This document shows, piece after piece, positions 63,868 to 64,000 of a stretch of 64,000 nt of DNA; positions within the stretch are counted from its first letter, which is position 1, and every line of letters begins with the position of its first letter. The position numbers and the translations under genes were made by a program. This DNA is from Synaphobranchus kaupii (lineage: Eukaryota > Chordata > Actinopteri > Anguilliformes > Synaphobranchidae): contig CM056376.1 of the NCBI GenBank assembly GCA_029718625.1, forward strand, positions 116,905,307 to 116,969,306. Direction: 5' to 3'. The notes under the pieces were generated by a model. It was not told the origin of the DNA. It did no database searches and saw only the letters and a list, made by a program, of their open reading frames with translations.

Positions 63868-64000
63868 GGGCCCTATCTCACACGCGGCGCTAACCGAAAC
63901 GCAAGTGTCTTTGTTATCTTACACCCGGTGCTGGGTTAATTATAATGCCTAGCACTTACGTCGTTTAACTACCATGTATTCTTGCGCCCGTTGCAAGTGA
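63868..64000. mobile_element. Left part of a second GGGCCCTATCT-ended element, cut by the window edge
   Basis: Begins GGGCCCTATCTCACACG. It matches the inverse of the right end of the 61364-63350 element for over 80 bp ('gcaagtgtctttg.tatcttacacccgg'), so its orientation is opposite to that copy. Possible target duplication ATT on the left. It continues beyond base 64000. Confidence 0.7.

Overview
The window looks like ordinary nuclear DNA from a ray-finned (teleost-type) fish. It has AT-rich non-coding sequence, long CA microsatellites, a Sleeping Beauty-type Tc1 transposon, several other Tc1/mariner derivatives, PIF/Harbinger and hAT elements, TTAA-target elements and tRNA-derived SINEs. 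I see no prokaryotic gene organisation, no CRISPR array and no virus.

Host coding sequence is sparse. Two phase-compatible exons of one plus-strand gene lie at 6697-6766 and 10637-10826. The second ends in a stop codon, so it would be the 3' end of a gene that starts left of the window. The encoded tail is rich in Ser, Pro and Arg; I do not recognise the protein. A 3' UTR could follow to about 12.7 kb. From there to the right edge (about 51 kb) I find no convincing host exon, so this part is intergenic or intronic.

Most recognisable content is mobile DNA. 0-10.4 kb: a SINE relic, an unclassified repeat, a rearranged Tc1-type element, a complete but dead Sleeping Beauty-like copy (6947-8499) and a TTAA-flanked element with a second inverted-repeat element nested inside (9053-10356). 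14-23 kb: Tc1 fragments, a 186-bp CA array and a 920-bp Tc1 element (21945-22864) that keeps an open DNA-binding half of the transposase between 248-bp inverted repeats. 26-35 kb: Harbinger pieces, a 413-bp MITE, a 1053-bp hAT element with an exact 8-bp target duplication, and two short Tc1-type MITEs. 38-41 kb: a C-rich 50-bp minisatellite, a Harbinger transposase C-terminal relic and a compact 136-bp hairpin. 44-54 kb: a 548-bp Tc1 element keeping only catalytic-half remnants, a SINE, a GGGCTCTA-ended element, a 41-bp minisatellite and a 295-bp foldback. 54-64 kb: a direct repeat flanking a promoter-like stretch, Tc1 remnants, a minus-strand tRNA-SINE, a second large CA array, a 2-kb GGGCCCTAT-ended element and the start of another copy running off the right edge.

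Transposon calls rest on inverted repeats, target duplications and translated motifs read directly. Family names come from general knowledge, without a database search. I find no strong case for a previously undescribed system. The most interesting items are the intact DNA-binding-only transposase reading frame, the perfect-looking foldbacks and the unidentified host gene tail.
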